This document shows positions 8,099 to 19,748 of a stretch of 64,000 nt of DNA, piece after piece. This stretch comes from JAKOQB01 sp036824465 (GTDB lineage Bacteria; Pseudomonadota; Gammaproteobacteria; Burkholderiales; Burkholderiaceae_F): positions 1 to 64,000 of the forward strand of contig DAITAC010000005.1 of assembly GCA_036824465.1 (NCBI GenBank), in the 5' to 3' direction. The position numbers and the translations under genes were made by a program. How positions within the stretch are numbered: position 1 is the first letter of the stretch; each line of letters starts with the position of its first letter. A model generated the notes under the pieces. The model did not search any database, was not told the DNA's origin, and saw nothing but the letters and a program-made list of their open reading frames with translations.

Positions 8099-9013
8099 CT
8101 ACTTGTCGATCCGGTAATTCACTACGACATGCCGCGCGCCGGTGTCGTCGCGGTAGAAGAATGCCGCAAGGTTGTTCGGGCCAGTCACGACGCGCGGGTT
8201 GCTCACCATGCGGCCCTCGCCGTGGCGCTGCTCAAACACGCGCTTGCCGGTGGCGAGGTCGAAGATCGCGAAGCGGACCCATTTGGTGCCGCGGAAGTGC
8301 CACGTTTCGGCCAGCAGTAGCGTGCGCCCGCCGGGGCCGGGCTGCAGATCGCCGATGACGATGGGCGCAAGCCATTTCTTCTGCGGCTGCTCGAGTACGG
8401 TGACGCGGCCGTCGCGCTCGATGCGCACCAGGCCAGCGTTTGCACCCTCGGCGCTGTAGCCGTAGCACGGGCCGGCATCGAGCGGACAACTCACCGGGCC
8501 GTGCACGGTAAATACCGGCATCGGCCGTGGCGGGATATCAACGGTTCGCAGCGGCGGCGGCATGCGCGTGTCGCCGGTGGCCGGGTCGAGCACTTCGAGC
8601 GTGTCGAGCGTGAGCGCGTCGGCGCGGGCGCTGCCGACGTAAAGATCGATGCGATGCGAGCCCGAAACGTGCACCAGCGCCCGCGTCCAGCGCGTTCCGT
8701 CGGGGCGCGTGCCGACCAGGACCCGCGCGGCCGCGCCGCGGCAGCGCCACAGTTCCACGCGCGGGGCACCGAGCAGCACTTCGGCGGGGGCGGTGGGCGC
8801 GCAGTCGGCGGGGGCGTTGGCGGCCGGAGCAAATTCCCAGCGCAAACCGCCGTCGGCGCTATAGGACGGTGGCGGCGCGAGGTCGCGCGCGATGGCGGTA
8901 ATCGGCTGCGTGCGTTCCTCGATCTCCTGGGCGACCGGCGTACGTGCGGCTTGGCTGCCTGCGGTGGCAAGAAGCAGCGCGGCCGCGCAAGCGGGAAAAG
9001 CAAAGCAGCGCAT
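8099..9013 (-). CDS. Exported protein of unknown function
   Basis: A 304-residue protein starting at ATG 9013, with a good Sec signal peptide (MRCFAFPACAAALLLATAGS, then QAA). The mature part has a run of short beta-rich segments, a cysteine pair in SCPLDAGPCYG and motifs such as GYSAEGANAG. This might suggest a beta-propeller or sandwich fold, but no family is recognised. The open frame extends upstream to 9181 without a start better than the signal-peptide methionine. The next gene on the same strand also encodes an exported protein, about 170 bases upstream, so co-transcription is possible but not shown. Confidence 0.6.
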   Translation of the reverse strand: MRCFAFPACAAALLLATAGSQAARTPVAQEIEERTQPITAIARDLAPPPSYSADGGLRWEFAPAANAPADCAPTAPAEVLLGAPRVELWRCRGAAARVLVGTRPDGTRWTRALVHVSGSHRIDLYVGSARADALTLDTLEVLDPATGDTRMPPPLRTVDIPPRPMPVFTVHGPVSCPLDAGPCYGYSAEGANAGLVRIERDGRVTVLEQPQKKWLAPIVIGDLQPGPGGRTLLLAETWHFRGTKWVRFAIFDLATGKRVFEQRHGEGRMVSNPRVVTGPNNLAAFFYRDDTGARHVVVNYRIDK

Positions 9014-9187
9014 GTTCTGCACTATGTCGGCGGACGACGCGCGCAGCGTTTCGGTGAATTCGTCGATCGCCTTCCCGAGGGCTGCGAGATGGTGAAGGCC
9101 CGCGCGAGCGAACCGCGTAGACGCCGAGTCATTCCGCGACCGGTCCCGCATCGTTCCGGGTCGATCGCGGTCCGGTCGCACTCCAGA

Positions 9188-10060
9188 CTACCTTGGCACC
9201 ACCGCGACTGACTTGCCGCTCGCCACGTCGATCGCCGTGCCGTTTTCCAGGCTGATGCGATAGAACTCGCGCAGCACGTTGCCCATGAAGCCGATCTCGA
9301 CGATCGACACTTCCCTGAAAGTCGTGTTGATGCCGTCCGGCAGAATCTTGTTGAAGTCGTCCGCGACCTGTTTCATCGCGGCCTGCATGTTCGGGTCGAA
9401 CTTCGCCATGCTGTAGACGAGCGTGTTGTGCGGGTTGTGGGACCGCACTTCCTTGCCGTCCTTGACGATGTTCACACCGCTCACGCCCATCGTGCGCGTC
9501 AGCTCCCTGGCGAGGTCGCTCATGTTGGCGTACACGGGGCCGGTGCAGCGCGGCAGCGGTCCGTCGCGCAGCGGTGCGAGCGCGGCAGTGGCAACCGTAT
9601 TGAATGCCATCATGTCTTCGAAGCTCTGGCCGCTTTTGACGATGCCCAGATCGAGCCACCACGGATGGCCTGCGCCCTTGGAGGCTTCGGTGGTGTAGAA
9701 GTCTTTCAGCGTGATGTTCAGGACCGGCGGCACCTTGGGTAGCGCCTTCAGCATCTTCTGCGGTGTGGTGGGATCTGCACTGTGAATGTGCACCACGGTC
9801 ACGTGGGGCAGGTTGAACGCTCTGGTTTCGGCGTCCAGCCCGAGCTTCAGCAGCCGGTCCCGCAGCGGTCCGTTGATCTTCGCGTCCAGAACGTCGGTCA
9901 CGTCCTTGGGCAACCGATACACGAGGCCGTAGGTCGCCTTGTGTTCGCGGAATTCCGGTTTGCCGATGGAACTGTTGTCAATTCCTTGTGCCGCCGCGAT
10001 CGTCATCGCGCCGCCAGCGCATGCCACCAGTCCAATCACTGCCTTGCTCAGAGTCCCCAT
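9188..10060 (-). CDS. Exported 2H phosphoesterase-like protein
   Basis: A 290-residue protein. The ATG at 10060 is preferred over ATG 10072 because a GGGAGAAC ribosome site lies between them. The N-terminus (LSKAVIGLVACAGGAMTIAAAQG) is a cleavable signal peptide. The mature protein has two HxT motifs, HVTV at residues 86-89 and HNTL at 211-214, about 125 residues apart, each in a hydrophobic strand. This twin arrangement is the signature of the 2H phosphoesterase superfamily (2'-5' RNA ligase LigT, cyclic phosphodiesterases). Most members are cytoplasmic and about 180-200 residues, so an exported 290-residue version is unusual. Substrate unknown. Both catalytic histidines appear intact. Confidence 0.65.
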   Translation of the reverse strand: MGTLSKAVIGLVACAGGAMTIAAAQGIDNSSIGKPEFREHKATYGLVYRLPKDVTDVLDAKINGPLRDRLLKLGLDAETRAFNLPHVTVVHIHSADPTTPQKMLKALPKVPPVLNITLKDFYTTEASKGAGHPWWLDLGIVKSGQSFEDMMAFNTVATAALAPLRDGPLPRCTGPVYANMSDLARELTRTMGVSGVNIVKDGKEVRSHNPHNTLVYSMAKFDPNMQAAMKQVADDFNKILPDGINTTFREVSIVEIGFMGNVLREFYRISLENGTAIDVASGKSVAVVPR

Positions 10061-10549
10061 TTGTTCTCCCATTTTGTGTCGGGTCGTTTCGCCGCTGCTG
10101 TGCCACGACGGGTGACCACAATCCTCTATCCCCCGCGGCGGGCAGGCTAACTCACCTGACCGAGTTCACTGCGGCCCATCACGTGTTCTTTCCGGGTTCG
10201 TACCCTGCAGTTCGGCGGCGGCGACTGGGCCCGCGCATCGTCAGGAGCGACATCGACCGACTGCCGTGTGCGATAGGAGAGAAAGCTGCCTTCGACCGCA
10301 AGTTGATCCTTGGTCGGCACACAGGGCGCCGCACTGCTCGCTTGCCGTCGACCGGGCGGCGAGCAACATATAAAAAAGACCTGGAGAAGATCGGTCCGCG
10401 TAGTGCATGTCAATACCGGTGACATGGATCTGCGCTCGCGTGCCAGCGAAGCGAATCGATGCCGTAGCGCATTTTGCAGTTCAACCTTGGTCTCCGGTCG
10501 TTGATCGATGCAGAATCGCGGACTTCATCGACGCAGGGAGCACGCACAG
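10061..10549. other. 489-base interval between divergent genes, no gene recognised
   Basis: Separates the minus-strand 2H-like gene from the plus-strand Popeye-like gene, so it should hold promoters in both directions. An AT-rich CATATAAAAAAG lies at 10367-10378; TATAAA at 10369-10374 could be a -10 for the plus-strand gene, but no -35 at standard spacing is clear. Open frames here match no family and lack ribosome sites. Confidence 0.4.
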
Positions 10550-11239
10550 ATGGGGCAACTCGCTGACTACTTCAGGCTTGGTGATCTCGCAGGCCATGTG
10601 TCGTATGTCCTGCTCGCCGTCTCGTACTACGCAACCAACATCTATTGGCTGCGTGTGATGGCCGTGACTGGACTGGCGTTCGAGATTCTTTACTTCGCGC
10701 TGGTCGGTGGCGGCGGCATGCATACGGGGATCGCTTGGGGCGTCCTGTTCATCCTGATCAATCTCTATCAGATCTACCAACTGATTCGGGAGCGCATGCA
10801 TCTGAGCCGCATGAGCGATGTCGCGCTGCTGCGGCGAGGCGTGTTCGCGGGGCTCGACAATGCGCGGCTATCCCGTCTGGTCACCGTCGGAAGCTGGCGT
10901 CGCGTTGAACCCGGCAGCGAACTCACCCGCCAAGGACAACCCGTTACAGAGCTGGTCCTGCTGTGCGCGGGTTCCGCCTGGGTTGAAGTAGATGGCAAGA
11001 CGGTGGCGCGGCTTCAACCCGGCACTTTCTGCGGCGAGATGGCGTTCATGTCCGGTGAGCCTGCCTCAGCGACCGTGACCGTGCAACAGCCGGTACGCGC
11101 CTTCGTGTTCGACATGCAGAAGCTGCAGACATTGGTCGCCAAGGATGAACTGGTTGCCTCAGCAATCCACCAGGCGGTTGGCCGCGACCTGGTGCTCAAG
11201 TTGAACCAAAACAATCGCGTGGCGGTGCAGCCCGGCTAA
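10550..11239 (+). CDS. Popeye-like membrane protein with cyclic-nucleotide-binding fold
   Basis: A 229-residue protein. Residues about 14-75 form three hydrophobic helices in a YYATNIYWLRVMAVTG context typical of Popeye-domain proteins. Residues about 95-210 form a cyclic-nucleotide-binding beta-roll whose phosphate-binding cassette reads CGEMAFMSGEPASATV. The GE is present, but the Arg that contacts the cyclic phosphate in CRP-type domains is replaced by Ser, so cAMP binding is uncertain. The start at 10550 is chosen because CAGGGAG lies 10 bases upstream; the ATG at 10508 would add 14 non-hydrophobic residues. It stands alone, convergent with the APH operon. Confidence 0.75.
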   Translation: MGQLADYFRLGDLAGHVSYVLLAVSYYATNIYWLRVMAVTGLAFEILYFALVGGGGMHTGIAWGVLFILINLYQIYQLIRERMHLSRMSDVALLRRGVFAGLDNARLSRLVTVGSWRRVEPGSELTRQGQPVTELVLLCAGSAWVEVDGKTVARLQPGTFCGEMAFMSGEPASATVTVQQPVRAFVFDMQKLQTLVAKDELVASAIHQAVGRDLVLKLNQNNRVAVQPG

Positions 11240-11411
11240 GCGGTGATCCGTTTGCACGCCTTCGGTTCGTCGCAGCTCCACAGGGCAACGGCTACCTGGC
11301 GTGTATCTCGCAGGAAGGGCGGCCATTGGGCGATGGGTTCTACGCCTTGCCCGACGGGGTCGTGCGGCGCAGTGTCCGCTTTTGTCGCCCCGCCCGATCC
11401 TCATGGACCCG

Positions 11412-12455
11412 TCAGCTCCGTTCCGCGACTCCCCAGCCGAGTTCCGCTAAGGCCTTCGCGTTCCTGCCCGACTTCAACGCGTTGTCGGACGACGCGATGC
11501 CCTCGGTCGCGCGCTTGTACACGCCCTGCAGGATCGCGGCGATGCGAAACAGGTTGTAGGCGAGGTAGAAATTCCAGTGCTCAATCGGCGGGCGGCGCGT
11601 GCGCTCGCAGTAGCGTTTCATGTACTCCGCCTCGATAGGAATCCCGAGCGCCTTGTGATCAAGCCCGGCAATGCCGCGGAATGCGCCGGGAGGGATGTGC
11701 CAGCTCATGCAGTGGTAGCTGAAGTCCGCGAGCGGGTGGCCAAGCGTTGACAGTTCCCAGTCGAGGATGGCAATGATCTTCGGCTCGGTCGGATGGAAGA
11801 TCAGGTTGTCCATCCGGTAGTCACCATGCACGATGGTCGTTTCGTCGCTCGCAGGAATGTGTTGCGGCAGCCAGTCGATCAGCCGGTCCATGGCGTCGAC
11901 CTTCTCGGTCTCGCTGGCGCGGTACTGCTTGCTCCAGCGGCCGATCTGGCGCGCGAAGTAGTTGCCGGCCTTGCCATAGTCGGCGAGCCCCGCGCGCTCG
12001 ATGTCGACCGTGTGCAGCGCCGCGATCACGCGGTTCATTTCGTCGTAGATCGCGCTGCGCTCTGCGTTCGTAACGCCGGGCAAAGACTGCTCCCAGAAGA
12101 TGCGGCCTTCGACGTGCTGCATCAGGTAGAACGCGCGACCGATCACCGATTCGTCTTCACTCAGGAGCAGCGTTTCCGGCACCGGGATGCCTTGCGCGGC
12201 GAGCGCGCGCATCACGCGGAATTCGCGCTCGATCGCGTGTGCGGAAGGCAGCAGTCTCGCCACCGGGCCGGGTTTGCTGCGCATCACGTAGCGCGCGGTC
12301 GGCGTGCTCAGCAGATAGGTCGGGTTCGACTGTCCCCCCTGGAACTGCTTGACGGTGAGCGGGCCCTTGAAGTCGGGCAGATGCAGCGCGAGGTGCGCGG
12401 CGAGGCGATCGACATCGAATCGGTGGCGGTCGGTGACTTCCTGCAGTTGATTCAT
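11412..12455 (-). CDS. ACAD10/APH-type phosphotransferase
   Basis: A 347-residue protein-kinase-like fold: nucleotide-binding N-lobe (QFQGGQSNPTYLL), catalytic loop VHGDYRMDN at about residues 212-220, and metal-binding ILDWELSTLGHPLADF. The sequence style is that of the ACAD10/ACAD11 phosphotransferases, which act with acyl-CoA dehydrogenases on hydroxyacyl-CoA, rather than aminoglycoside resistance enzymes. Last gene of a four-gene operon; its ATG overlaps the histidine-phosphatase stop by four bases. The neighbouring CoA-transferase and phosphatase support a role in acyl-CoA or hydroxyacid catabolism. No acyl-CoA dehydrogenase is encoded nearby. Substrate is inferred from family only. Confidence 0.82.
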   Translation of the reverse strand: MNQLQEVTDRHRFDVDRLAAHLALHLPDFKGPLTVKQFQGGQSNPTYLLSTPTARYVMRSKPGPVARLLPSAHAIEREFRVMRALAAQGIPVPETLLLSEDESVIGRAFYLMQHVEGRIFWEQSLPGVTNAERSAIYDEMNRVIAALHTVDIERAGLADYGKAGNYFARQIGRWSKQYRASETEKVDAMDRLIDWLPQHIPASDETTIVHGDYRMDNLIFHPTEPKIIAILDWELSTLGHPLADFSYHCMSWHIPPGAFRGIAGLDHKALGIPIEAEYMKRYCERTRRPPIEHWNFYLAYNLFRIAAILQGVYKRATEGIASSDNALKSGRNAKALAELGWGVAERS

Positions 12456-13168
12456 CTGGATTCCGTCCCCATGTGTGCGCGCAGCTTCAGGTACTTCTGC
12501 AGCAACTCCTCCATCGTCGACAGACGCGTGTCGGTGCGCAGCGTGTCGATGGGGCAGAAGTTGACCACGCGCACGATGCTGGTCGCGGGCGTGGGCCCGA
12601 CGTCGATCACGTTCAGGCAGCCTGCATCCTGCGCCAGGCCGCCCAGAAACACGTGCTGGCCGGTCAGGAACCACGACAGCACGGCGCGATTCACGCCGCC
12701 ATGCGCAACGAGCAGCGCCGTGTCCCAGGCTTCGTCGGCGAGCAGGCGCTGCACGGCCGGCAACACGCGGTCGAGCAACTGGCCAATCGTCTCTCCGCCA
12801 AGGAATTGCTTGTCGCGGGGCACAGGACCCTCGAACACGGCGATGAAAGCGTCGCGCAGTTCGTCATCCCTGATGGCGGACAGTCGCCCGCCGCGGATTT
12901 CCTGGAAATCGTCCCAGTGATCCAGCGGCGGCGCAAAGCGTGCGGCCTGAAGCACATGCTGCGCGGTCTGGCGCGTACGACGCAGGCCGCTGGTCATTAC
13001 GCGATCGATGGAGGTGCCTCCTGCGGCGAGCGCCTCGCCCATCGCGCGTGCCTGTGCGATGCCTAACTCGGTCAGCGGCACGTCGTCGGGTGGGTAAGGA
13101 CGGCCCTCGGCGTCGAAGTAATCGACCGATCCATGGCGCATCAGCAGCAGGCGGCGGCGCTCGATCAT
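12452..13168 (-). CDS. Histidine phosphatase superfamily protein
   Basis: A 238-residue protein of the phosphoglycerate-mutase-like branch. The catalytic RHG is in LLLMRHGSVDY (residues 7-17), a second Arg lies in SGLRRTRQTA, and the second catalytic His in VAHGGVNRAVL. Fold and length are complete. It overlaps the CoA-transferase before it and the phosphotransferase after it by four bases each, so expression ratios are probably fixed. Family members dephosphorylate small molecules. The adjacent kinase suggests a paired phosphorylation-dephosphorylation step on an acyl or hydroxyacyl substrate, which is inference. Confidence 0.85.
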   Translation of the reverse strand: MIERRRLLLMRHGSVDYFDAEGRPYPPDDVPLTELGIAQARAMGEALAAGGTSIDRVMTSGLRRTRQTAQHVLQAARFAPPLDHWDDFQEIRGGRLSAIRDDELRDAFIAVFEGPVPRDKQFLGGETIGQLLDRVLPAVQRLLADEAWDTALLVAHGGVNRAVLSWFLTGQHVFLGGLAQDAGCLNVIDVGPTPATSIVRVVNFCPIDTLRTDTRLSTMEELLQKYLKLRAHMGTESR

Positions 13169-14358
13169 CGGTTCTTCACCACGCCGCTGGCAAGCAGGCC
13201 CTCGATCGCGGCGTGGTCGTATCCGAGTTCACGCAGAAGCTCGACACTGTGTTCTCCCGCAGCCGGCGCGGCCGCGACATCGAACGCGTGGCCCGAGATC
13301 TGCGCCATCGGGCCGATTGCAGTGACGTTCCCGCGCTTGTGCACCAGGCCACGCGCGCGATGGTGCGGTTGCGCCAATGCTTCGGCCGGCGAGAGAATCG
13401 GCGTGATGCAACAGTCGACGCCGGCAAACACGGACTCCCATTCTTCGCGCGTCTTTTCCTGCAGGCGCGCGGCGACGCGGGCGCGGGTTGCAAGCGCGGC
13501 GCTGCTGCCCGGCGCCTCGCCCAGCGACCAGTGATGGGACTTGAGTTCGGACAGGCTCGCCGCATCGCAGAAGATCTGCCAGAACTTCAGCTCGAGCGCA
13601 CCGAGCGCGAAGTACTGCCCGTCGGCCGTCTCGTACACGCCATAGCAGCCCGCGCCTCCGGTGAGCAATGTGCGCTCCGCGATTGGCGTTTTCCCGGCGT
13701 CCAGATCGCTCACCGGAAAGAGGTGGTGAACCAGAAGTCCGTCAGTCATCGCGACATCGACACGTGTGCCGACGCCGGTGCGCTGCGCCGCAAGCAACGC
13801 GATCAGCAGCGCAGACAGTGCCGTCAGGGTGCCGCCGAGCAGATCGCCCACCTGCAGATTCGGTACCGCCGGCTTGCCATTGGCACGGTTCTGATCGAGC
13901 ACGCCAGTGCGTGCGGCGTAATTGATGTCGTGGCCGGCGGCCTGCGACCATGGACCGGTCTGGCCATAACCCGAGAGCGAGCACAGCACCAGCCGCGCGT
14001 TGCGTGCGTGCACGGCCTCCCAACCGAAACCGAGCCGGTCGAGCACGCCGGGGCGAAACTGTTCGATCAGCGCGTCCGCACCGTCGATCAGCCTGAACAG
14101 GATGTCGCGTCCCTGCGGGGACTTCAGGTCGATGCGGATTGAACGCTTGCCTCGATTGATTGCCTCGAACGCGGCGTTGACCTGACGTCCCTCTGCGCTG
14201 GCGACCGTCGGCGGAAATGACCGCATGTAGTCGCCTTCTCCCGTGTCCTCGACCTTGATCACATCGGCGCCGAAGTCCGCGAGATGCATCGTCGCGGCCG
14301 GGCCCGGCAGCAGGCGCGTCAGATCAAGGATGCGCAATCCAGTGAGCGGTTGATTCAT
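13165..14358 (-). CDS. Class III CoA-transferase (CaiB/BaiF family)
   Basis: A 397-residue protein with the family hallmarks: LTRLLPGPAATMHLADFGADVIKVE at the N-terminus, FRPGVLDRLG near residue 100, and a GHDINYAARTG segment that places the catalytic Asp. Length is typical. These enzymes move CoA between carboxylic acids and run as dimers. Four-base overlaps with the ABC-F gene before it and the phosphatase after it place it in the middle of a tight operon. Acyl substrate not predictable from sequence. Confidence 0.88.
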   Translation of the reverse strand: MNQPLTGLRILDLTRLLPGPAATMHLADFGADVIKVEDTGEGDYMRSFPPTVASAEGRQVNAAFEAINRGKRSIRIDLKSPQGRDILFRLIDGADALIEQFRPGVLDRLGFGWEAVHARNARLVLCSLSGYGQTGPWSQAAGHDINYAARTGVLDQNRANGKPAVPNLQVGDLLGGTLTALSALLIALLAAQRTGVGTRVDVAMTDGLLVHHLFPVSDLDAGKTPIAERTLLTGGAGCYGVYETADGQYFALGALELKFWQIFCDAASLSELKSHHWSLGEAPGSSAALATRARVAARLQEKTREEWESVFAGVDCCITPILSPAEALAQPHHRARGLVHKRGNVTAIGPMAQISGHAFDVAAAPAAGEHSVELLRELGYDHAAIEGLLASGVVKNR

Positions 14359-16247
14359 GCGATCGCTTCCAGTTCGGTTTGCAGCGCAAGCCAGCGCGCT
14401 TCGAGTTGATCGACGCGCTGCGCCAGTTCGCCGCGCTGCTTGAGCACCGCGGCGACGTCGGCCGCATCGCCTTCGTGATAGAACTCCGGCGCTGCAAGTC
14501 GGGCGTCGAGCTCGCGCAACTGGTCGCTGACCTTTGCGAGCTCGGTCTCGACCTTGTCGAGCTTCGACTGGAGCGGCTTGCGCGCAATTGCCAGCCGCTG
14601 GCGTTGCTGCGCCTCGACCTTGCGCAGTTCCCGCCGCGAGGGCGCATCTTCCTCGCCGCGCGACTCGCCACTCTGGCGCCGGCTCGCAAAGGCGAGGGCA
14701 GCGTAATCGTCAAGGTCGCCCTCGAACGCCGCAACGCGTCCGTCGTGGACCAGCCACAGCTGATCCGTCGTGGCACGCAGCAGATGGCGGTCGTGCGAAA
14801 CCAGCAGCAGCGCGCCTTCGAAGGTGGAGAGCGCCATCGTCAGTGCTTCGCGCGTTTCCATGTCGAGGTGATTGGTCGGCTCATCGAGCACGAGCAGGTT
14901 GGGGCGCTGCCACGCGATCAGCGCGAGCGCGCAGCGCGCCTTCTCGCCGCCGGACATGGGGCCGATCAGTGTCGAGGCCATGTCGCCGGAGAAGCGGTAC
15001 TGGCCGAGAAAATTGCGCAGCTCCTGCTCGCGCGCAGCGGGCGCAAGGCGGCGCAGGTGCTGCAGCGGTGACTCATCGACCCGTAACTGGTCGAGCTGAT
15101 GCTGCGCGAAGTACCCGATGGCCAGTCCTTGCCCGCGCCGCAGTTCGCCGGCGCGTGGCGCGAGATCGCCGGCGATGGCCTTGACCAGGGTCGACTTGCC
15201 GGCGCCATTCACGCCAAGGATGCCGATGCGATCGCCGGACCGCACCAGGAATTTCACGCGATCGAGCACGGTGCGATCGCCGTAACCTAGTTGCAGGTCC
15301 TCGGCGTCGATCAGCCGCTCGGGAATCCGCACTGGCGCGAGAAACTCAAAGCGCCATTCGCGCCGCGCACGCGCCGGCTCAACCTCCTGCAGGCGCTCCA
15401 GCATCTTTAACCGGCTCTGCGCCTGGCGCGCCTTGGTCGCCTTGGCGCGAAAGCGATCGACAAAACTTTGCAGGTGCGCGGCCGTGCGCTGGTACGCCTT
15501 GGCCGCCGCGTCCTGCTGCTTGATCTGTTCCAGCCACGCCGTCTCGAACGCGCTGTAGTTGCCGGCGTAGCGGCGGATCGTGTCGCCGGCGACATTCCAG
15601 GTGGTCGTGGTGACACGATCGAGAAATTCCCGATCGTGCGAAATCACGAGCACGGTGGCGTCCTGGCGCTTCAGCCACGATTCAAGCCACACGACCGAGT
15701 CCAGATCGAGGTGGTTGGTCGGCTCATCGAGCAGCAGCAGATCGGCCGGCCGCAGCAATGCGCGCGCCAGCGCCAGCCGGTTGCGCCAGCCACCGGAGAA
15801 CTCGGAAACGCGGCGCGCGGTATCGCGCTCGGCAAACCCCAGCCCGTGCATCACCGACTTGGCAGCGGCGACAATCGCGCCTTCTTTCAGTTCGGCCAGG
15901 CGCGCGTGCGCATGTGCCAGTTGCAGGTCGTCGTGCTGCGTGTTCGCCCGTTCCAGATCCTCGCGCGCCTCGATCAGCGGTGCATGGCCGGCCAGCACGT
16001 AATCGAGCGCGCTCTCATCGCCGGCGTCGATATCCTGCGCAACGTGCGCGATGCGTGCGTGCGGCGGCGCTTCGATGGCGCCGGCATCGACCGCAAGATC
16101 GCCCAGGATCGCCGCGAACAGCGACGACTTGCCACTGCCGTTGGCGCCGATGAGCCCGATGCGCTCGCCCTGCGGCGCGATCAACGAAACGTTCTTGTAG
16201 AGGGTGCGAATCCCGCGCACCAGCGCGAGGTCGACGAGGCGAAGCAT
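14355..16247 (-). CDS. ABC-F family ATPase (YheS/Uup-like)
   Basis: A 630-residue soluble protein with two ABC cassettes and no membrane segments. First cassette: GANGSGKSS at about residues 34-42, signature FSGGW, Walker B LLLLDEPTNHLD. An arginine-rich linker follows. Second cassette: GVNGAGKST, signature MSGGEKAR, Walker B LLVLDEPTNHLD. The C-terminal 80 residues are a charged coiled coil, like YheS and Uup. ABC-F proteins bind the ribosomal E site and resolve translation problems; some give antibiotic resistance, but nothing marks this one as such. It is first in an operon with three metabolic enzymes, an unexpected setting. A G-rich inverted repeat lies upstream. Confidence 0.88.
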   Translation of the reverse strand: MLRLVDLALVRGIRTLYKNVSLIAPQGERIGLIGANGSGKSSLFAAILGDLAVDAGAIEAPPHARIAHVAQDIDAGDESALDYVLAGHAPLIEAREDLERANTQHDDLQLAHAHARLAELKEGAIVAAAKSVMHGLGFAERDTARRVSEFSGGWRNRLALARALLRPADLLLLDEPTNHLDLDSVVWLESWLKRQDATVLVISHDREFLDRVTTTTWNVAGDTIRRYAGNYSAFETAWLEQIKQQDAAAKAYQRTAAHLQSFVDRFRAKATKARQAQSRLKMLERLQEVEPARARREWRFEFLAPVRIPERLIDAEDLQLGYGDRTVLDRVKFLVRSGDRIGILGVNGAGKSTLVKAIAGDLAPRAGELRRGQGLAIGYFAQHQLDQLRVDESPLQHLRRLAPAAREQELRNFLGQYRFSGDMASTLIGPMSGGEKARCALALIAWQRPNLLVLDEPTNHLDMETREALTMALSTFEGALLLVSHDRHLLRATTDQLWLVHDGRVAAFEGDLDDYAALAFASRRQSGESRGEEDAPSRRELRKVEAQQRQRLAIARKPLQSKLDKVETELAKVSDQLRELDARLAAPEFYHEGDAADVAAVLKQRGELAQRVDQLEARWLALQTELEAIA

Positions 16248-16255
16248 GCTTTTTA

Positions 16256-16394
16256 GTCGGGTGTCGGGAGTCGGTTGTCGGGAGCTTGCATCCCGATGCC
16301 GCGGATCAATGCGGTGCTTGAGCCGAATTTACCCGACGCTGGGAAGCTGGTCGGTTCCCTCGGGGCGTCCGACTCCCGACTCCGGACTCCCGAC
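16256..16394. repeat. Inverted GTCGGGAG-type repeats between ABC-F and prmB
   Basis: GTCGG and GTCGGGAG units occur in a row at 16256-16284, and the complementary CTCCCGAC units occur at 16371-16394, separated by roughly 85 bases. Transcribed, the two clusters could pair into a long stem. Runs of this kind are found as dispersed intergenic elements in proteobacteria, but copy number here cannot be judged from one window. Confidence 0.6.
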
Positions 16395-16399
16395 TTGTC

Positions 16400-19621
<3,222 letters not shown>

Positions 19622-19679
19622 TGGCTCCTCCCGGTCATGGGTGGCCAAGCATACGCAGCCCAGCAAGTCGCTGGAAATC

Positions 19680-19691
19680 GGCCGATCGGCC
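19680..19691. repeat. Perfect 12-base palindrome upstream of pilU
   Basis: GGCCGATCGGCC is a perfect palindrome, 59 bases upstream of the pilU ATG in the dapD-pilU gap. It could be an operator or the stem of a short hairpin. In GC-rich DNA such palindromes also arise by chance. Confidence 0.3.
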
Positions 19692-19748
19692 TAAGTGTGC
19701 ACTCAGTCGTGCGCGTTTTCCAGAGCGCTCATTTGCACGAGCGGCCGG

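Noticed and set aside
11412..12455. Aminoglycoside resistance kinase
   Set aside because: Motif style and operon (CoA-transferase, histidine phosphatase) fit ACAD10-type metabolic kinases.
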